DNA of 64,000 bases from Pirellulales bacterium (GTDB lineage: Bacteria; Planctomycetota; Planctomycetia; Pirellulales; JALHPA01). The stretch's first letter is position 1; each line of letters begins with the position of its first letter. The stretch covers positions 1 to 64,000 of the forward strand of contig JANRLT010000014.1 in assembly GCA_033762255.1 (NCBI GenBank), written 5' to 3'. The translations under genes and the position numbers were made by a program. A model generated the notes under the pieces. That model was not told where the DNA came from. It worked only from the letters and a program-made list of their open reading frames with translations, and ran no database searches. This document shows positions 18,532 to 26,977 of the stretch, in pieces.

Positions 18532-19458
18532 ATGCCCACATCGACTCCTCCGCAGCCTTCCTCGGCTCTTACCCAATCTTTTTTTCAATGGGCAGGGTAT
18601 TTCAGCCGTCAACTTCCCAGCAAGCGCGTGCAAAAGGCGATAGTCGCCCGCATCTTGCGCTGGCGTGAATGCAAGCTGGATTTCCCGTTTTATTGCGCGG
18701 GGGCGGGCGTGACCTGGTCCGCCAGCGGATTTCCCGACTTGCTTACCCGCGTCATGCTCTTTGAGGGGGCCTACCAACAGGACGTGCTCTGGGCATTGCG
18801 GACGTTTATCCAGCCCGGCGACACGGTGTTTGATATCGGCGGTCATCACGGACTGATGAGCGTGGTCAGTGGACAGGCGGCGGGACCAACCGGGCGGGTG
18901 TTTACCTTTGAGCCTAATCCGCATGCGCGCGAACACATACGTCGGCATTTAGAGCTGAATAAACTGCGCAATGTAACGATCGAGGAAATTGCCTTGTCGG
19001 ATCAGGTGGGGGAGTTTCCGTTTTACATCCAATCCGGCAATTTGTCGTGGAATTCGACCTTGGTCAAGGACTTTGCCAATTTTAAAAACCGCGAGGCGAT
19101 CACTGTCAGGACGGAGCCGCTAGATGCGTATGTCGAACGGACGGGTCGCATCCCGCGCGTGATGAAAATTGACACCGAGGGGTCGGAGTTTATGGTGCTC
19201 CAAGGGGCCAGGGGGGCCATTGCCGCCCACCAGCCACTGATGATTATGGAGTTTAACCCGGCCTCGGCCACGTCCGCGGGCACCACCCTGGAGGAGTACG
19301 CGGAGTTTTTACGTTCGCTGGGTTATGCCCTACGCGTTCCGATTTACGCGGGAGGCCAATACTCGCGCGAGCGAATGGAAGAATTTTCGGTAGAGCGGCA
19401 CACGGCGGATGATTTGGTTAATGTGATCTGCATTCCAGCGGCCACCCGGGGAAAGTAG
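18532..19458 (+). CDS. FkbM family methyltransferase
   Basis: This SAM-dependent methyltransferase (308 aa from the ATG at 18532) is of the FkbM type, which O-methylates sugars or polyketides. It shows motif I as DTVFDIGGHHGLMSVV, the acidic end of strand 2 (GRVFTFEPNPHAREHIRRHL), and the C-terminal RVMKIDTEGSEFMVLQGA that is very characteristic of the family. The frame is open back to 18469, but the family-like region starts after the ATG at 18532. The gene is alone; its glycan substrate is not indicated by context. Confidence 0.9.
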   Translation: MPTSTPPQPSSALTQSFFQWAGYFSRQLPSKRVQKAIVARILRWRECKLDFPFYCAGAGVTWSASGFPDLLTRVMLFEGAYQQDVLWALRTFIQPGDTVFDIGGHHGLMSVVSGQAAGPTGRVFTFEPNPHAREHIRRHLELNKLRNVTIEEIALSDQVGEFPFYIQSGNLSWNSTLVKDFANFKNREAITVRTEPLDAYVERTGRIPRVMKIDTEGSEFMVLQGARGAIAAHQPLMIMEFNPASATSAGTTLEEYAEFLRSLGYALRVPIYAGGQYSRERMEEFSVERHTADDLVNVICIPAATRGK

Positions 19459-19486
19459 CAACAGAACGCGAGGCGTATTAGCGGAC

Positions 19487-19658
19487 GTTGGACCCGCGTC
19501 CCTTGTCCCTGGCTGACGCCTCGCCCCTGTCCCTTGCTGAAGTAATGTCCCTTGCTGACGCTGCGGGCTGAGTGGTGTCACTCGCCCTCGCCCCCTAGTC
19601 CCGTCCGGCGGACGAGACCTACTTTCCCTCGCCCCTGTCCCTGGCTGACGCTGCGGGC
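19487..19658. repeat. Dispersed phrase TGTCCCTGGCTGACGC, several copies
   Basis: Four near-copies of the phrase TGTCCCT(G/T)GCTGA(CGC) appear at 19504, 19525, 19546 and 19636, two of them followed by TGCGGGCT. A hairpin CCGTCCGGCGGACGAG lies between them at about 19600, a core also seen in the inverted repeats around corA. The last copy reaches the stop codon of the DUF1570 gene. Confidence 0.6.
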
Positions 19659-20867
19659 TTATTTGAGCTTGGACACATAGGCTAATAGCCCCTTTTCCAC
19701 GGCGGAAAATTCCCCTAAATGTTTCGTGAATTCCTGGTGACGGATACCGGGTTCATCCCACAAAAATGGCTCTTTCTGGCCCAATGTCGCCAGATATGCC
19801 GCGTATTCCTTGGGCTTTTGCTTCAGCAGGTAATGATTGAGCGCCCAGGCTTCGGCATAGGCGGCCAGCGATTGCTTGGGCTGTAAAAAGCGCTGATTAT
19901 CCGCGGTCAGGGTTTTGAGCGATTCCCCCGGCCGCGTCGGCAGGTACTCGCGAAATTGGGCCAGTCGCGCGTGATGCACCGCGCCGATCGTTTGCCAGCC
20001 TTTGGAACTGCGCAGGTCCGGCGACTCAAAAAACACCGCCAGCCCCTCGCTTACCCATAAGGGAATGTCCGCATAGCGTTGGTGCATGCCGCTATTATAA
20101 GCCAGTTGATGGGTCGCCTCATGAATGACGGTCGAAACCATAGGCAAAGCGGCTGGACGGGTCATGATGGCGTTGATCTGACCGACCGTGGACCGCTGGT
20201 CGCTGGCCTGGCGCAGACTGTCCACCCCCGTCAGGTCGTACAGGCAGACGCGATTGCTGGCCAAACTATAAAACGCGGCTATCTGGCGCGCGTCCCCCGC
20301 CAGTTCTGATTTGGTAAACGTGGCATAGCTATCCGCGTCGCTAAAGACCACCACGACCAGCGGCAACTCCGGCGGTTTCAGCTTTAGCCCCAGGCGCGTC
20401 CAGTAATTATAAAAGCCGGTATATAGCCGTTCCAATAAGGCCCCGCACCATTGTGCGTAGGCTTTGGTTGTGTTGTACATAATCACATAATGCGCCGTCG
20501 AATGCACCGCAAATCCGTCGGGCAATTCGCGCAGGATTTCTTCCGCGGCGGCAGCGGGCGTCAACGGCACAAATTCCCGCTCGTCGGTCGCGCGCCGCAC
20601 AACCTCCGCCGCTTGGATCGTCCAAATCCGACCATCCGGCCCTAATAGCAAGATTCCCCCGTCCCGCGCGGTGCTCAATATTTTTCCACTGACGGTTCGT
20701 TCCGAATCGGCATTTTTCCAAGTGACGGTCTCGAGCGCGGCGACTGGCCCGACGCAAAGCAATAAAGACGCCAATGAGATGGCCGTGGTCCCCGCAAATC
20801 CCGGCCAACGACGGATGGCGGCAATCCGCGTCATGAGAAACAAGGAAAACATGATAAACCAGGTCAT
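19659..20867 (-). CDS. DUF1570 gluzincin-type peptidase, secreted
   Basis: This protein (402 aa) belongs to the DUF1570 family of planctomycete putative zinc peptidases. It has a signal-type N-terminus (residues about 1-35), a beta-rich section to about residue 95 and an alpha-beta region with the zinc motif HEATHQLAYNSGM, followed by WVSEGLAVFFESPD, which supplies the third ligand. Later helices (SLAAYAEAWALNHYLL) fit the fold. The ATG at 20867 is preferred because GGGGGAG lies just upstream and the MFS gene stops five bases earlier. It forms an operon with that MFS gene. Confidence 0.85.
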   Translation of the reverse strand: MTWFIMFSLFLMTRIAAIRRWPGFAGTTAISLASLLLCVGPVAALETVTWKNADSERTVSGKILSTARDGGILLLGPDGRIWTIQAAEVVRRATDEREFVPLTPAAAAEEILRELPDGFAVHSTAHYVIMYNTTKAYAQWCGALLERLYTGFYNYWTRLGLKLKPPELPLVVVVFSDADSYATFTKSELAGDARQIAAFYSLASNRVCLYDLTGVDSLRQASDQRSTVGQINAIMTRPAALPMVSTVIHEATHQLAYNSGMHQRYADIPLWVSEGLAVFFESPDLRSSKGWQTIGAVHHARLAQFREYLPTRPGESLKTLTADNQRFLQPKQSLAAYAEAWALNHYLLKQKPKEYAAYLATLGQKEPFLWDEPGIRHQEFTKHLGEFSAVEKGLLAYVSKLK

Positions 20868-20872
20868 ATGTG

Positions 20873-22240
20873 TTAAATCTCCCCCGGATAATCCCGCCCT
20901 TCGCGTGTCGCCCAGGCCAAAAGTCCAAAACCCAATCCGCACAGCACCACCGCCGCCAGATAGGGGTAGGCCACCTGCCGTTTGAGCAAGACCGCCCCCA
21001 TGATCGGCCCCAAAATCCGCGCCAAAGAACTAACACTGGCCGACACGCCCAAAATGCGCCCCTGCTGGGTGGGATCGCTCCAGCGGGAGACCAGGCTGTT
21101 GAGTGACGGCGTAACAAACGAAAAACCGATCACGACGCCGGTGAGGGCGACAAACAGGATGATCCAGGATTGCGCGGTGATCGCGGCCATCAGTCCGCCG
21201 TAGGCAAGCATTTGGATCAGCACGCCGGCGGCGGCCAGTTTACTTTCCGCGACCAGGGGGGCCAGACGCCGGACGATCAGCCCCTGCACCACAAGCAGTG
21301 TAAATCCAACATACGCATAGCAAAGCAACACCTGCCCATAGGTTGCCTGAAAAGGGGAGACAAAACTTTCGCCGCGAATTTCTCCCTTGAGCAGCATCGA
21401 TAACGTGCTTTCAAAGTTGGCGAACGCCAAAACACAAATAAGCAGCGTCAAGAGCAGCTTGCCCATGCCGGGAATTTGCCAGGCCGCCCGCCAAGAGTGT
21501 AAATTCCACCAGCCGCCATCCCGCCGGGAGTGATGATTTGCGACCAAGGATTCCGGCAAGAGATACCAGGCCAGCACTAACGCCAACGCCGACAAGGCCG
21601 CAGCGGCGTATCCCGGCCCGGGTCCCGGCAGGTCCTGCTCGTTGGTCACGGCAAAATATCCAAACAGGGGTCCAAACGTAAAACCTAGCCCAAACGCCGC
21701 GCCAATGAGCGCCATGCCCCGCGCGCGGCCCCCCAGGCTGGTGCAATCGGCAATATAAGCCTGGGCGGTGGGAATGGTCGCCCCGGCGATCCCCGCCCCG
21801 ATGCGCGCGACAAAGAGCAGCCACAAACTGGATTGCAGGGTGGCCACGCTAAAGAGCGAGTACGAGACCACCGACCCAGCCAGACCAATCAGTAGTACCG
21901 GCCGCCGGCCAATTTTGTCCGACCAGCGTCCCCAGAGCGGGGCACACAGGAACTGCATCAACGAAAAGCTGGACATCAACAGCCCGATTAGTAAGCCGCT
22001 TTCGTCATGTTGAAATTGCCGAGCGTAATTGGGCAAGAGCGGCATAATCATGCCAAAGCCCAACAGATCGATAAACACAATCAAAAACAGCACCACCAGC
22101 GATCCGCGTGACGGTTCCGCCAGGCCGTCCGACGGGGAGGAGGCCACTGGGGCAATCTCGTCTGACAGGCTGGCCGGGAATCTGGGTTCCGCTGATTCCG
22201 TGGAAAGGCCGCCAATGCTGGTGTTCAATCGCTCGGTCAT
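20873..22240 (-). CDS. MFS efflux transporter (TetA-like)
   Basis: The protein (455 aa) has twelve predicted membrane segments of the major facilitator superfamily. The conserved inter-helix motif is readable as LWGRWSDKIGRRPVLLIG, followed by ARIGAGIAGATIPTAQAYIADCT, typical of the TetA/drug-efflux branch. The N-terminal 50 residues are a hydrophilic tail. Substrate unknown; a proton-coupled drug or metabolite exporter is likely. The stop is five bases from the start of the DUF1570 gene, which suggests co-transcription. The start at 22240 (MTERLN) is preferred over 22261, though both are in frame. Confidence 0.92.
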   Translation of the reverse strand: MTERLNTSIGGLSTESAEPRFPASLSDEIAPVASSPSDGLAEPSRGSLVVLFLIVFIDLLGFGMIMPLLPNYARQFQHDESGLLIGLLMSSFSLMQFLCAPLWGRWSDKIGRRPVLLIGLAGSVVSYSLFSVATLQSSLWLLFVARIGAGIAGATIPTAQAYIADCTSLGGRARGMALIGAAFGLGFTFGPLFGYFAVTNEQDLPGPGPGYAAAALSALALVLAWYLLPESLVANHHSRRDGGWWNLHSWRAAWQIPGMGKLLLTLLICVLAFANFESTLSMLLKGEIRGESFVSPFQATYGQVLLCYAYVGFTLLVVQGLIVRRLAPLVAESKLAAAGVLIQMLAYGGLMAAITAQSWIILFVALTGVVIGFSFVTPSLNSLVSRWSDPTQQGRILGVSASVSSLARILGPIMGAVLLKRQVAYPYLAAVVLCGLGFGLLAWATREGRDYPGEI

Positions 22241-22475
22241 ATGCAAATCTACCGGGGCCAAGCCCCGTAACCTGTGTCAAAAACTGGAAAAATACCAACC
22301 CCCGTGGAGGAATGTTGCCCCACATTCTATCATAATTAAAAGTTCAGGGTGGTGATTGCGGGCTATGTCCGCTTTTCTGGCGGGGATAATCGATGTTTGT
22401 TCCCGTTTGCCCGGTGTGTAGTCGCGGGTGATCGTTTTTCCGCGTGATCCGCTGTTGGTTTTGCATGTTTAAACC

Positions 22476-23777
22476 ATGTCTGAGTTTGCCGCAAATTACG
22501 CCCAACGCCAAAGCCTGCGCAAGTTGCCGCGCGCGGATTTGAGCGCATTGCAGCTCACGCGGCTCAATCAGTTGCTGGCGGAAATATCGCCCCAGAATGT
22601 GTTTTACCGTCAAAAACTGGGGGAACCGCGGCTACCGCTTGCTTCCTTGGATGAATTTACCCGCTGGCCGACAACCCACAAAGAGGAATTGGCCGCTCCC
22701 CCCGCTCCCGGGCAGTTGGCCGTTAACCAGACCTGGCCCACGAACCAATACGCGCGCTACCATCAAACCAGCGGCACTAGCGGTCGCCCCCAAGCGGTGC
22801 TCGAGACCCGCGCCGACTGGCAATGGTGGATGGATGTTTGGCAAACGATCTATGACGCGGCGGATGTCCGTCCCGGCGATCGCGTGCTTTTGGCGTTTTC
22901 ATTTGGGCCGTTTATCGGTTTTTGGAGCGCGTTTGACGCGGCGGTCGCGCGGGGGTGTCTGCTGCTACCCGCCGGAGGAATGTCCAGCGCCGCCCGCCTG
23001 GAAATGGCCCAAGCCAACCAGGTCAACGTCATTTTGTGTACGCCCAGCTATGCCCTGCATCTGGCCGAAGTCGGTCGGCGGCACCATCTGCCGGTAGCCG
23101 CGTTGGGCGTGCGGCAGTTAGTCCTGGCGGGCGAGCCGGGGGGGTCCATCCCCAGCGTGCGGGCTAAAATATCCGCTGAATGGCAGGCCGCCGTGCATGA
23201 CCACGCGGGCGCGACCGAGGTCGGCCCCTGGGGCGTGGGTGATGCCGCGGGAGAAGGTCTATTTGTGATTGAAAGCGATTTTATTGCGGAGTTTTTTACT
23301 CCCGGGACGGATGAACCCGCACCAGAGGGGGAATTGGCCGAGTTGGTATTGAGTTGCCTGGGTCGCGCGGGCTGCCCGATTTTGCGCTATCGCACGCGGG
23401 ATTTGGTCCGGCCCGTCTGGCGGCATGGCAAAGATTGCGGTTGGGTGTTTTTGCCAGGGGGGATATTAGGCCGGGCGGATGACATGCTGGTGGTGCGGGG
23501 CGTGAATATCTTTCCCAGTTCGGTGGAGGCGATCCTGCGGGAATTCGCCGGAGTGGAGGAATTTCGCGTGACGGTCACCACGGCGGAGGCCATGGATCAA
23601 CTAGCTATCGAAGTCGAGGATGCCAACCAGCAACACGAAGTCATCGCCGAGACCCTGCGCAGCCGCCTGGGCCTCAAGGTGCTGGTCCATCCCGCCCCCG
23701 CCGGAAGTCTGCCCCGGTTTGAGGGAAAAGGAAAACGTTGGGTGGACTTGCGTGGGAAGAATAACACAAGTCTGTGA
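22476..23777 (+). CDS. Acyl-CoA ligase-like enzyme (phenylacetate-CoA ligase family)
   Basis: This adenylate-forming enzyme (433 aa) is related to PaaK-type ligases. Seen: the phosphate-binding loop HQTSGTSGRPQAVLETRADW, the LLAFSFGPFIGFWSAFDAA helix region, VHDHAGATEVGPWG (the usual YGxTE-like position) and the C-terminal ILRYRTRDLVRP and GRADDMLVVRGVNIFPSSVE. It activates a carboxylic acid as the acyl-AMP and transfers it to CoA. The acid is not evident. The gene stands alone, divergent from the MFS transporter. The ATG at 22476 starts immediately before the family-like helix. Confidence 0.9.
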   Translation: MSEFAANYAQRQSLRKLPRADLSALQLTRLNQLLAEISPQNVFYRQKLGEPRLPLASLDEFTRWPTTHKEELAAPPAPGQLAVNQTWPTNQYARYHQTSGTSGRPQAVLETRADWQWWMDVWQTIYDAADVRPGDRVLLAFSFGPFIGFWSAFDAAVARGCLLLPAGGMSSAARLEMAQANQVNVILCTPSYALHLAEVGRRHHLPVAALGVRQLVLAGEPGGSIPSVRAKISAEWQAAVHDHAGATEVGPWGVGDAAGEGLFVIESDFIAEFFTPGTDEPAPEGELAELVLSCLGRAGCPILRYRTRDLVRPVWRHGKDCGWVFLPGGILGRADDMLVVRGVNIFPSSVEAILREFAGVEEFRVTVTTAEAMDQLAIEVEDANQQHEVIAETLRSRLGLKVLVHPAPAGSLPRFEGKGKRWVDLRGKNNTSL

Positions 23778-24046
23778 ATGTAGCCATTCAAATCTTTGCA
23801 ACCTGCAAGGATTATTCGTTGACTAAACATTTACATGCCAAAGGCGTTTAATTCTTTGCGGGCCACAGGCCCGACCTATCACAGCCTAGGGCAAGCGCAG
23901 CGTCGCCCTAGGTTGTTAGATAACTCAAACAGGAAGGGCCAACGGCCCGATTCAGACGCTTAGACAAACCATTAAACAGTCCCTTGGGTTTCGGGCTGAA
24001 ACACGAACTACGATAGTAGTACACCGTTAGAATAAGGATACGCTAA

Positions 24047-24364
24047 ATGGCCAACACGCCCACACCGATTGCGGTATCCCGGACGGAGTCCGGTGGTTTA
24101 CAAATATCCTGGTCCGACGGCGCGGAGAAACGCTACACTATCCGGGGACTGCGCGAGGCGTGTCCCTGCGCGCATTGCCAGACGGAACGTCTACGGCCCA
24201 AGCCGGCGGTACTCTTGCCGGTGATCAGCGCCGCCGAAGCGCGGCCGCTGGCCTTGACGCTGTTTGAACCTGTGGGAAATTACGCCTACGCGATCCACTT
24301 TAACGATGGGCATAATTCGGGAATTTACACGCTGGCGCAGTTGTACGCGTGCGGGACGGGGTAG
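24047..24364 (+). CDS. DUF971 family protein
   Basis: This small protein (105 aa) matches DUF971, the domain also found at the N-terminus of gamma-butyrobetaine hydroxylases. Conserved features are the WSDGAEKRYTIRGLREACPC block with a CPCAHC zinc-like cluster, then EPVGNYAYAIHFNDGHNSGIYTLAQL. Stand-alone members sit near iron-sulfur and central-metabolism genes in many bacteria, but their function is unsettled. The gene is alone here, followed directly by two long palindromes. Confidence 0.9.
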   Translation: MANTPTPIAVSRTESGGLQISWSDGAEKRYTIRGLREACPCAHCQTERLRPKPAVLLPVISAAEARPLALTLFEPVGNYAYAIHFNDGHNSGIYTLAQLYACGTG

Positions 24365-24669
24365 GATGCGATTTTTTAGCCACGGATGGTTGCTGTTATT
24401 ATTTAGCCACGGATAAACACTGACGGAACACGGATAAATCATGTAATATCTCGCTATAATTTTGACGCATGTGTTTTCTATCCGCGATTATCCGTGCAAA
24501 TCCGTGGCTCAATCCCCACCGCTGATTTTTTAGCCACTGATTAACACTAATGAAACACGGATTTATATCGTGTAGCGGCACGCAAGAATTTTGACACATA
24601 GAATTTTCATCCGTGGCGATCCGAGAAAATCCGTGGCTCAATTGTATACAAATTGCTCCTAGCGCAACC
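24365..24669. repeat. Two tandem long palindromic repeats
   Basis: Unit A (24405-24509) runs from AGCCACGGAT to ATCCGTGGCT, with an inner pair CACGGATAA (24429-24437) and TTATCCGTG (24488-24496). Unit B (24532-24638) runs from AGCCACTGAT to ATCCGTGGCT and repeats unit A with scattered changes. A partial third copy of the AGCCACGGAT arm is at 24378-24387. Each unit would fold as a long interrupted hairpin of about 105 bases. Confidence 0.8.
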
Positions 24670-26886
24670 TTAATTCCCTTTTTGCAATCCTTCTTGCAAT
24701 TGCCTTAAAATTTCGGGATTTAACCCCGGCGGCGGGGAAATGCCATTCAGTCCGTCGGCTCCGCCGAATCCCGGCGGCGCGCTCCCGTCCGCGGCATTCA
24801 TCCCTTTCATTTGAATCAAGTCGTCTTTGGTGAGGTGGATTTGTTTGTAAACGTCATCGGAAATGACGTAATACCACTGGGCAAAGCGATCGTTGAGTTG
24901 TTTCGCCAGATTGCGCCCCGCTTGCAGTTCCTCGTTGTACTTTTTGAGCTTTTCCGCATTGCGTGCTTCGACTTGCTTGCGTTGCAATTCCCACAACTGC
25001 TCCGCCTCGGCGGAAGTTGTTTTCGCGGGTTCGGTGGTGGCCGCCGGAACGGGTGCAGGCGCTGTCGTCGCGGGACCTGTCGTCGCGGGCGCCTTCTCGG
25101 TATCTGGCGGCGCTGCCGTGGTCGTGGCGGGCGGGGATTTTTCCGTCGTGGTGTCAGTTTCGGCTTTGTCAGCCGCGGGGGTTTCTGTTTTGGGCTGCGC
25201 CGCGCTTTCCGCCTGAAACTTTACCGGTTGCAACCGCAGGCGGCGCGGCGCGACGGCCTGCTGATCCTGTTTGGCCTCCTGGCTTTTAGGTTGGGCGGGA
25301 GCTGGCTCCGTCGCGGGAGTTTTTTCCGTGGCAGGCTTTTCCTGGGTATTATCGGCGGCGGGCGCGGCCGCTGGTTTGTCATCTGTAGCGGTCGCGGGCG
25401 CATCCGCGGGGGGCTGGGGGGACGTTTTTTCTGCCGGGGGAACCGCAGGTGTATCGGTCATGGGAGCCGGCTCCGCGGGCTGCTCTCCCGGTTTGGGTGG
25501 AATCGGCTCCAGCTCGGGCTTTTTGATCAGATCCGGGTTAAAGCGGGTCGAGACCATGATCAGCCGCTGGCGAGTCGTGTTGGACGCCAGTGGATTCCCC
25601 TCGGCGCCAGCGTTAGTGGCCGCGCCGGTCCCCTCGGTGCGGGATTCGCCAAACCGCAAGATATATTCCACCCCGTTTTGCAAGCGGGCAATCACTTCGC
25701 CATCCTTGCCCCCCAACTCCAGGCGATTTTGCTCATTGGGTATGAGATAAAATCCCAAGATCGCCATATCCTCGGCGACGGCGGCGTGTTCGACCTCGTT
25801 AATCTGGGTGATATCCTTGGACTGCAAAATGTTAATTAATTCCTGCGGCTTGCGCTTGACGTCGATGATTTGCAAATTACGCAGGGCGGACTTAAGATCG
25901 CCCGCCTTGGCGGTGTTCAGCTCTTGATCCTCCGCTAGTTTGATCTCTTGTGGCTTGCCGTCGGTGTATTCGGTCGCGGAGCGAATCTTCCAGTCCGCCT
26001 GGGCGTCCGGCAAGTCCAAGACGATGGTGCTTTTCGCCGCCCGTTCCGGCTGGAGCAGCGTGACCCCCTGGTAGGGAATGCGCTTGATCGTGTAGTTGTA
26101 ATCCTGCAATTCGACATTCGCCAATTTCCCGTCCCCAAACTTCAGCAGGTCGGTCTCGATCCAATCGACAAAGTTGGTCGTGAATTCGTCCGATTTCAGG
26201 TCCACCACATAGACCGGATCCTCGTCCTGAATGCGCACATAGCGCTGAGTGGTTTGCTGCGCGGTAAAGTCCAGGGGATTGGGCGTTTTGCCCGCGACAT
26301 CCTGAACTTTGTTCCCCAGGATAATCTGTGCCAGGGGCTTGTTGCCCGCGTCGCGAATGACGACCAGCTTGCCCACGGCGGGGTCGGTGGGGGACTTGGC
26401 TGGGGAAAGCGCCGCTTTGGCGTCTTTGGCGTTGGCATCTTTAGAGTTGGCGGCTTTGCCAGCGGCGGTTTTATACAGCGCGAGCTGTTCCTGCAGTTTG
26501 GCGGAGTCGGTCGCGGGGTCCAACACGCCAAATTCAGCATGTTGTTTGGGATTTTCACTGGCGAGGCGCAGCGGCTCCAGATTGACCAGGCTGGTGGCGG
26601 CGGCGTACAGCCGCTCCTTACCATCGGCGGGATAATTATCCTTGGAAGGCAGCGTCCATTTATCATTGACGCGTTCGACTTTGAATTCGTCACGCTTGCC
26701 TTGACGCTCGTCAAAAGTCACCACCTCCAGGCTGGCGGCCTTATCGGGCTTGCATTCGGGAAAAAGGGGCTGGCCGATCTTGGAGGCTTGATCCACGCGC
26801 GGCGGCGCGGGAAGCGTGGCATAGCCTACGGCTAGCAGGACTAGGCCAATCGCGACAAAAGTGGAGGTGCGTAAAAGTTCGGGCAT
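24670..26886 (-). CDS. DUF4340 domain protein, membrane-anchored
   Basis: The protein (738 aa) has one N-terminal membrane segment (TFVAIGLVLLAVGYATLP), a DUF4340 region repeated over residues about 40-500 (for example VTFDERQGKRDEFKVERV and LPSKDNYPADGKERLYAAA), then a low-complexity Ala/Pro/Thr/Glu tail of roughly 150 residues, and a short C-terminal helix. DUF4340 proteins are companions of GldG-type ABC transporters, as here: the three minus-strand genes gldA-like, gldFG-like and this one are in that order. The long tail suggests an outer-envelope spacer. The ATG at 26886 is chosen over 26931 because it starts the family sequence. Confidence 0.85.
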   Translation of the reverse strand: MPELLRTSTFVAIGLVLLAVGYATLPAPPRVDQASKIGQPLFPECKPDKAASLEVVTFDERQGKRDEFKVERVNDKWTLPSKDNYPADGKERLYAAATSLVNLEPLRLASENPKQHAEFGVLDPATDSAKLQEQLALYKTAAGKAANSKDANAKDAKAALSPAKSPTDPAVGKLVVIRDAGNKPLAQIILGNKVQDVAGKTPNPLDFTAQQTTQRYVRIQDEDPVYVVDLKSDEFTTNFVDWIETDLLKFGDGKLANVELQDYNYTIKRIPYQGVTLLQPERAAKSTIVLDLPDAQADWKIRSATEYTDGKPQEIKLAEDQELNTAKAGDLKSALRNLQIIDVKRKPQELINILQSKDITQINEVEHAAVAEDMAILGFYLIPNEQNRLELGGKDGEVIARLQNGVEYILRFGESRTEGTGAATNAGAEGNPLASNTTRQRLIMVSTRFNPDLIKKPELEPIPPKPGEQPAEPAPMTDTPAVPPAEKTSPQPPADAPATATDDKPAAAPAADNTQEKPATEKTPATEPAPAQPKSQEAKQDQQAVAPRRLRLQPVKFQAESAAQPKTETPAADKAETDTTTEKSPPATTTAAPPDTEKAPATTGPATTAPAPVPAATTEPAKTTSAEAEQLWELQRKQVEARNAEKLKKYNEELQAGRNLAKQLNDRFAQWYYVISDDVYKQIHLTKDDLIQMKGMNAADGSAPPGFGGADGLNGISPPPGLNPEILRQLQEGLQKGN

Positions 26887-26977
26887 AACGGTAATCCTGA
26901 TTGTCTTTTGGAAATATTCGTAAAAATTCAATCAACAAAAATCCACGCGGCCCAAAAATGCAACGCGGAACAGCCGC

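Noticed and set aside
24811-26835. Long plus-strand frames (342 and 295 aa) opposite the DUF4340 gene
   Set aside because: These arise from GC-rich codon structure of the real gene on the minus strand; composition is Gly/Arg/Phe-rich and has no recognisable domain.
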